This document shows positions 40,152-43,033 of a stretch of DNA of 43,033 nucleotides, in pieces. The position numbers and the translations under genes were made by a program. The stretch covers positions 1 to 43,033 of the forward strand of contig CAMVAB010000002.1 of NCBI GenBank assembly GCA_947165335.1, given 5' to 3'. The notes below the pieces were generated by a model. That model was not told the origin of the DNA and ran no database searches. It worked only from the letters and a program-made list of their open reading frames with translations. The DNA comes from an uncultured Pseudomonadota bacterium. Lineage in GTDB: Bacteria; Pseudomonadota; Alphaproteobacteria; Rs-D84. How positions within the stretch are numbered: position 1 is the stretch's first letter; every line of letters begins with the position of its first letter.

Positions 40152-41932
40152 AACTTTCTAATTCGTCATTTTTATGTTTAGACATTGGAACATATGGCGT
40201 GCGTGGATTTGCACACTGTGTGCGCGATGCGCGTATTACACAATCTGCAATGCATTTTGTAAAAAACACAAACACTATATTTGCGTTAAGAAAAACAACA
40301 GACGAATTAGAACAACAATTAAAAACTCATTTTAATTATATTTTTGTGACTGGTAATTTTGGTATGTCAGATTTCAGAACGGTATCTGACACAATGTTAT
40401 GGAATGACGAACATAAAATAACGGAACTTGATTTACGACATCAAATCGCAAAAATACCATCATTAAAAGATTTTTATGCAATGCATATTATTCCTGTTTT
40501 TTACGGAACACCAAAAGTAAAAAATATTGGAAACACTCCGATTGGACACATTGATACACAATTAAAATCTATATTCAGTGTAATATCCTATGAAGAAGAT
40601 AAAACCAGATATATATCTGATATATTACGGCGCGCACATATCCAAGCCAGTGGTTTTCTTGATCCAACTTTTTTACAAAATTTAATTTACAGAAAACAAG
40701 ATGAAAAGGTTTTGTTTTTAGATTTGGGACACGAATATACAACTGTATCCATATGGACAAATCGTGGACCATTGTATTTTAATAAAATAAAATTTGGTGG
40801 CCGCGATATAACGAACGCTATTTCAATCGGATTGCAAATTGGTGTAAATGACGCAGATACATTAAAAGTAGCAGTATCAAGCGCTGTTCCAAACGAAATG
40901 GACAGATTTACACCTGCGGATTCATCCGAAAAATTTGCATCTTTTTCTGTTTCAGATATAAACGATATATTTATTCCAAAATTGAAAGAATTATTAAACA
41001 TTGTTTTTGATCAATCACAAAAATATATCGAACAATATAAACCTGAAAAAATAATTTTGACAGGCGGTGGCGCAACAATAAAAAATATAAACGAATTAAT
41101 TGAAAAACATTTCAAACTGCCGGTGGAAAATCTCGGGGACAGTGCATCTATAAACGCATTATCAGAACACATATGGAATAACAATCTTGATGAACGCAAT
41201 GCGTATATTCAAAAGCAACAAAAGATTGAAAATTTAATTAAAAAAATAACAAAAATTTTCCATCGTAACAAAAGTTCAAAAAAGAAGAAATTCATTCCAA
41301 TTTTACCAAGCACTCTGTGTTTTGATATGTCTGATATGACAACATACACAATGTTTGCCAGTGCCGGAATATCTATGATACACGTTGATATAATGGACGG
41401 TTTTTATGTTAATAAAATTGCCGGCGGCATTAAAGAATTATCACAAATAAGATCAAAAACGGGCGCACATTTACATGTTCACTTGATGACCGAAAGCCCA
41501 TCTGTTTGGGCGCGTGACGCTGTAAATGCTGGGGCCGATACTGTTATAATTTCAACAAATACTTCTGGTGTCAGAGATGCAATTAAAATTGTAAAAAATG
41601 CCGGGAAACGTTGTGGTATCGCATTAAATCCTGATTCAAACATTGAAATATTAATTCCTATATTAAAACAAATTGATGAAATTATGGTTATGGCTGTTAA
41701 TCCTGGGGCTGCCGGCCAAGAATTTGATGAAAACGTCATTCAAAAAATCAAATCATTAAATTACACACGTAAAAAACACGGGCTTAAATATGTGATAAGT
41801 GTTGATGGTGGTATAAATCCTGATACGGCAAAACAATGTTGGAATGCTGGCGCTGATTTATTAATAAGTGGTTCCTACCTTGCAAAAGCACCTGATTTTG
41901 ATTTGGCAGTACAAAGTTTATTGAAGCACTAA
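40148..41932 (+). CDS. FtsA / ribulose-phosphate 3-epimerase fusion protein
   Basis: This single 594-residue frame joins two proteins. Residues 1 to about 375 are FtsA, the actin-like anchor of the Z ring. LCLDIGTYGVRGF (9-21) is the phosphate-1 motif, VLFLDLGHEYTTVSIW (188-203) phosphate-2, and IILTGGGATIKNI (302 onward) the adenosine motif. KIENLIKKITKIFHRNK (359-375) looks like the C-terminal membrane-targeting helix, here internal. Residues about 380-594 are an Rpe TIM barrel. PSTLCFD begins it, the metal ligands His412 and Asp414 (IHVDIMDG), His445 (HVHLM) and Asp553 (VDGG) are kept, and VNPGAAGQEF (517-526) replaces the usual VNPGFGGQ. The usual H-x-E segment reads STNT, so catalysis may be altered. 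No ftsZ follows. Confidence 0.9.
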   Translation: MKLSNSSFLCLDIGTYGVRGFAHCVRDARITQSAMHFVKNTNTIFALRKTTDELEQQLKTHFNYIFVTGNFGMSDFRTVSDTMLWNDEHKITELDLRHQIAKIPSLKDFYAMHIIPVFYGTPKVKNIGNTPIGHIDTQLKSIFSVISYEEDKTRYISDILRRAHIQASGFLDPTFLQNLIYRKQDEKVLFLDLGHEYTTVSIWTNRGPLYFNKIKFGGRDITNAISIGLQIGVNDADTLKVAVSSAVPNEMDRFTPADSSEKFASFSVSDINDIFIPKLKELLNIVFDQSQKYIEQYKPEKIILTGGGATIKNINELIEKHFKLPVENLGDSASINALSEHIWNNNLDERNAYIQKQQKIENLIKKITKIFHRNKSSKKKKFIPILPSTLCFDMSDMTTYTMFASAGISMIHVDIMDGFYVNKIAGGIKELSQIRSKTGAHLHVHLMTESPSVWARDAVNAGADTVIISTNTSGVRDAIKIVKNAGKRCGIALNPDSNIEILIPILKQIDEIMVMAVNPGAAGQEFDENVIQKIKSLNYTRKKHGLKYVISVDGGINPDTAKQCWNAGADLLISGSYLAKAPDFDLAVQSLLKH

Positions 41933-42322
41933 TTTACGCCCCATGCCATTTTCTGATATAAAAACATGAATTGTGTTTGCTGGTAATTTATCTTTTGCAA
42001 TATCAGGCCATTCAATTAAAGTAATATCATTATCAATTGCATATTGCAGACCAATTTCTTCGAGTTCTGATGTATCGTTTATTCTGTATAAATCGAAATG
42101 TGAAATACCGTCATAATTTTGAACAATAGTGAAAGTCGGGCTTGGCACAACAGTATTTTCCCCACGCAAAGTTTTAATTATTTCACGCGCGATTTCACTT
42201 TTTCCCATACCTAAATCACCATGCAAAGCCACAGTTTGTGGCGCACGCAGACTTTTAGCAAATTCACGTGCCCATGCACGTGTTTCATTTACATCGTTTA
42301 AAATAAAAACTTGTTGTTTCAT
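41918..42322 (-). CDS. tsaE: tRNA threonylcarbamoyladenosine biosynthesis ATPase TsaE
   Basis: This 134-residue P-loop protein supports TsaBD in making t6A37 on ANN-decoding tRNAs. ALHGDLGMGKSE is Walker A, with Ser in place of the usual Thr. The family motifs PSPTFTIVQNY, HFDLYRI, ELEEIGL and LIEWPDI follow in order. Length is slightly below the usual 140-160. It starts three bases after the uvrB stop codon, so it is probably translated from the same message. Its 3' end overlaps the ftsA-rpe gene on the other strand by 15 bases. Confidence 0.93.
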   Translation of the reverse strand: MKQQVFILNDVNETRAWAREFAKSLRAPQTVALHGDLGMGKSEIAREIIKTLRGENTVVPSPTFTIVQNYDGISHFDLYRINDTSELEEIGLQYAIDNDITLIEWPDIAKDKLPANTIHVFISENGMGRKLVLQ

Positions 42323-42325
42323 TCT

Positions 42326-43033
42326 TTATTCCACCAATAATAAATCATCTTCTAATTTATGAATTGTGTCACGTAATGTGGCCGCTTCTTCAAATTCAAG
42401 ATTTTCAGCCGCCTTTTTCATGCGTTTTGTTAATTCAGCAATCTCTTTACGCAAACTTGCTGCATCCCAAACACCACTTTTATTATAAACGAACTTTTTC
42501 GATTTGTCAGTTTTTTCTTCTTTTTCACGAACTTCATCAAAAACAGATTTAGATATTGTTTTTGGTGTTATATTATGTTGTGTATTATACGCTTCTTGTT
42601 TTTCGCGTCTTCGTGCAGTTTCATCCAGCGCAGCACGCATAGATTCTGTTATCGTATCGGCATATAAAATAACACGACCATTCGCATTACGCGCAGCGCG
42701 TCCAATTGTTTGTATCAGCGAACGTGTCGAACGCAAAAAGCCCTCTTTATCTGCATCCATAATCGCAACCAATTCACATTCTGGAACATCTAAACCTTCA
42801 CGCAAAAGGTTTATACCAACCAACACATCGTATTTTCCAAGACGTAAATCACGTAATAAATCTATGCGTTCTAATGTATCTATATCAGAATGTAAATAAC
42901 GCGCCTTTACACCATTTTCACATAAATAATCTGTTAATTGTTCAGCCATTTTTTTGGTCAGTGTTGTAACAATAACACGCCCTTTTGTCTTTTTAACTTC
43001 ATCAAGCAAATCATCAACCTGATTTAATGTTGG
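42326..43033 (-). CDS. uvrB: UvrABC system protein B, C-terminal part (partial)
   Basis: The frame runs off the right edge; the last 235 residues of UvrB are present. PTLNQVDDLLDEV at the edge fits the segment before helicase domain 2. VTTLTKKMAEQL, YLHSDIDTLER, GINLLREGLDVPE and QTIGRAARNANG are helicase motifs IV-VI. The final UVR domain (about 35 residues, EIAELTKRMKKAAENLEFE onward) binds UvrC. UvrB verifies damage in nucleotide excision repair. tsaE follows closely on the same strand. Confidence 0.95.
   Translation of the reverse strand, partial: PTLNQVDDLLDEVKKTKGRVIVTTLTKKMAEQLTDYLCENGVKARYLHSDIDTLERIDLLRDLRLGKYDVLVGINLLREGLDVPECELVAIMDADKEGFLRSTRSLIQTIGRAARNANGRVILYADTITESMRAALDETARRREKQEAYNTQHNITPKTISKSVFDEVREKEEKTDKSKKFVYNKSGVWDAASLRKEIAELTKRMKKAAENLEFEEAATLRDTIHKLEDDLLLVE

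Noticed and set aside
1..43033. CRISPR array, insertion sequence or prophage
   Set aside because: I found no regularly spaced direct repeats, transposase, integrase or phage structural genes in any frame.

Overview
The window is an AT-rich chromosomal segment of a Gram-negative bacterium, most likely an uncultured, host-associated alphaproteobacterium with a compact genome. Supporting points are lipobox-bearing lipoproteins, the Lol, SecB and MltA envelope set, mltA next to secB, an alphaproteobacterial-type AddB, DciA, a C-terminal J-domain protein, ordinary TGA/TAA/TAG stops, and many overlapping or touching genes. Lineage and habitat are inferred from gene content and recognised families only; no rRNA gene is present.

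Layout. 1-3300: end of a J-domain gene, a 472-bp gene-free stretch full of GC-rich palindromes, a secreted protein with an InlB-type repeat, a probable 29-residue microprotein with its own promoter and terminator, thioredoxin reductase (trxB) and a hypothetical gene. 3300-5260: typA/bipA. 5260-11980: a surface-polysaccharide glycosyltransferase island of seven genes in two converging blocks; the first is broken by one in-frame TAG. 11995-19510: housekeeping genes (recA, an MFS transporter, ruvC-dciA-mltA, secB, yebC, ruvA-mnmE). 19540-24375: three tandem 526-residue AMP-forming acyl-CoA synthetase-like paralogues. 24400-30670: xth, then addB-engB-rsmI, divergent from an lpoA-like lipoprotein gene.

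30670-32790 is a patchwork: tRNA-Gly(TCC), a decayed tRNA-Gly copy, an odd tRNA-Tyr(GTA), and two copies of a 132-bp promoter-bearing repeat. One copy drives a small lipoprotein gene. The other drives a zinc-ribbon/nucleoside-phosphorylase-like fusion gene. 32790-38950 is mostly envelope genes on the minus strand: a large lipoprotein, then a five-gene operon (secretin-like lipoprotein, LolC/E, LolD, two single-span membrane proteins), preceded by a small hypothetical gene. 39030-43033 holds a small lipoprotein, ftsQ, and a gene in which FtsA is fused in frame to ribulose-phosphate 3-epimerase; tsaE and the 3' part of uvrB run towards it.

The strongest novelty candidate is the FtsA-Rpe fusion (40148-41932). 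It keeps the FtsA nucleotide motifs, what looks like the FtsA membrane-targeting helix (now internal), and all four epimerase metal ligands. Other points of interest are the zinc-ribbon/phosphorylase fusion with an internal ribosome-binding site, the duplicated promoter repeat, the degraded tRNAs, a terminator stem-loop with a 14-base core repeated exactly at four gene ends, and ftsQ and a neighbour that look leaderless. Promoters were called by eye from -35/-10 similarity with 16-18 bp spacing and are predictions.
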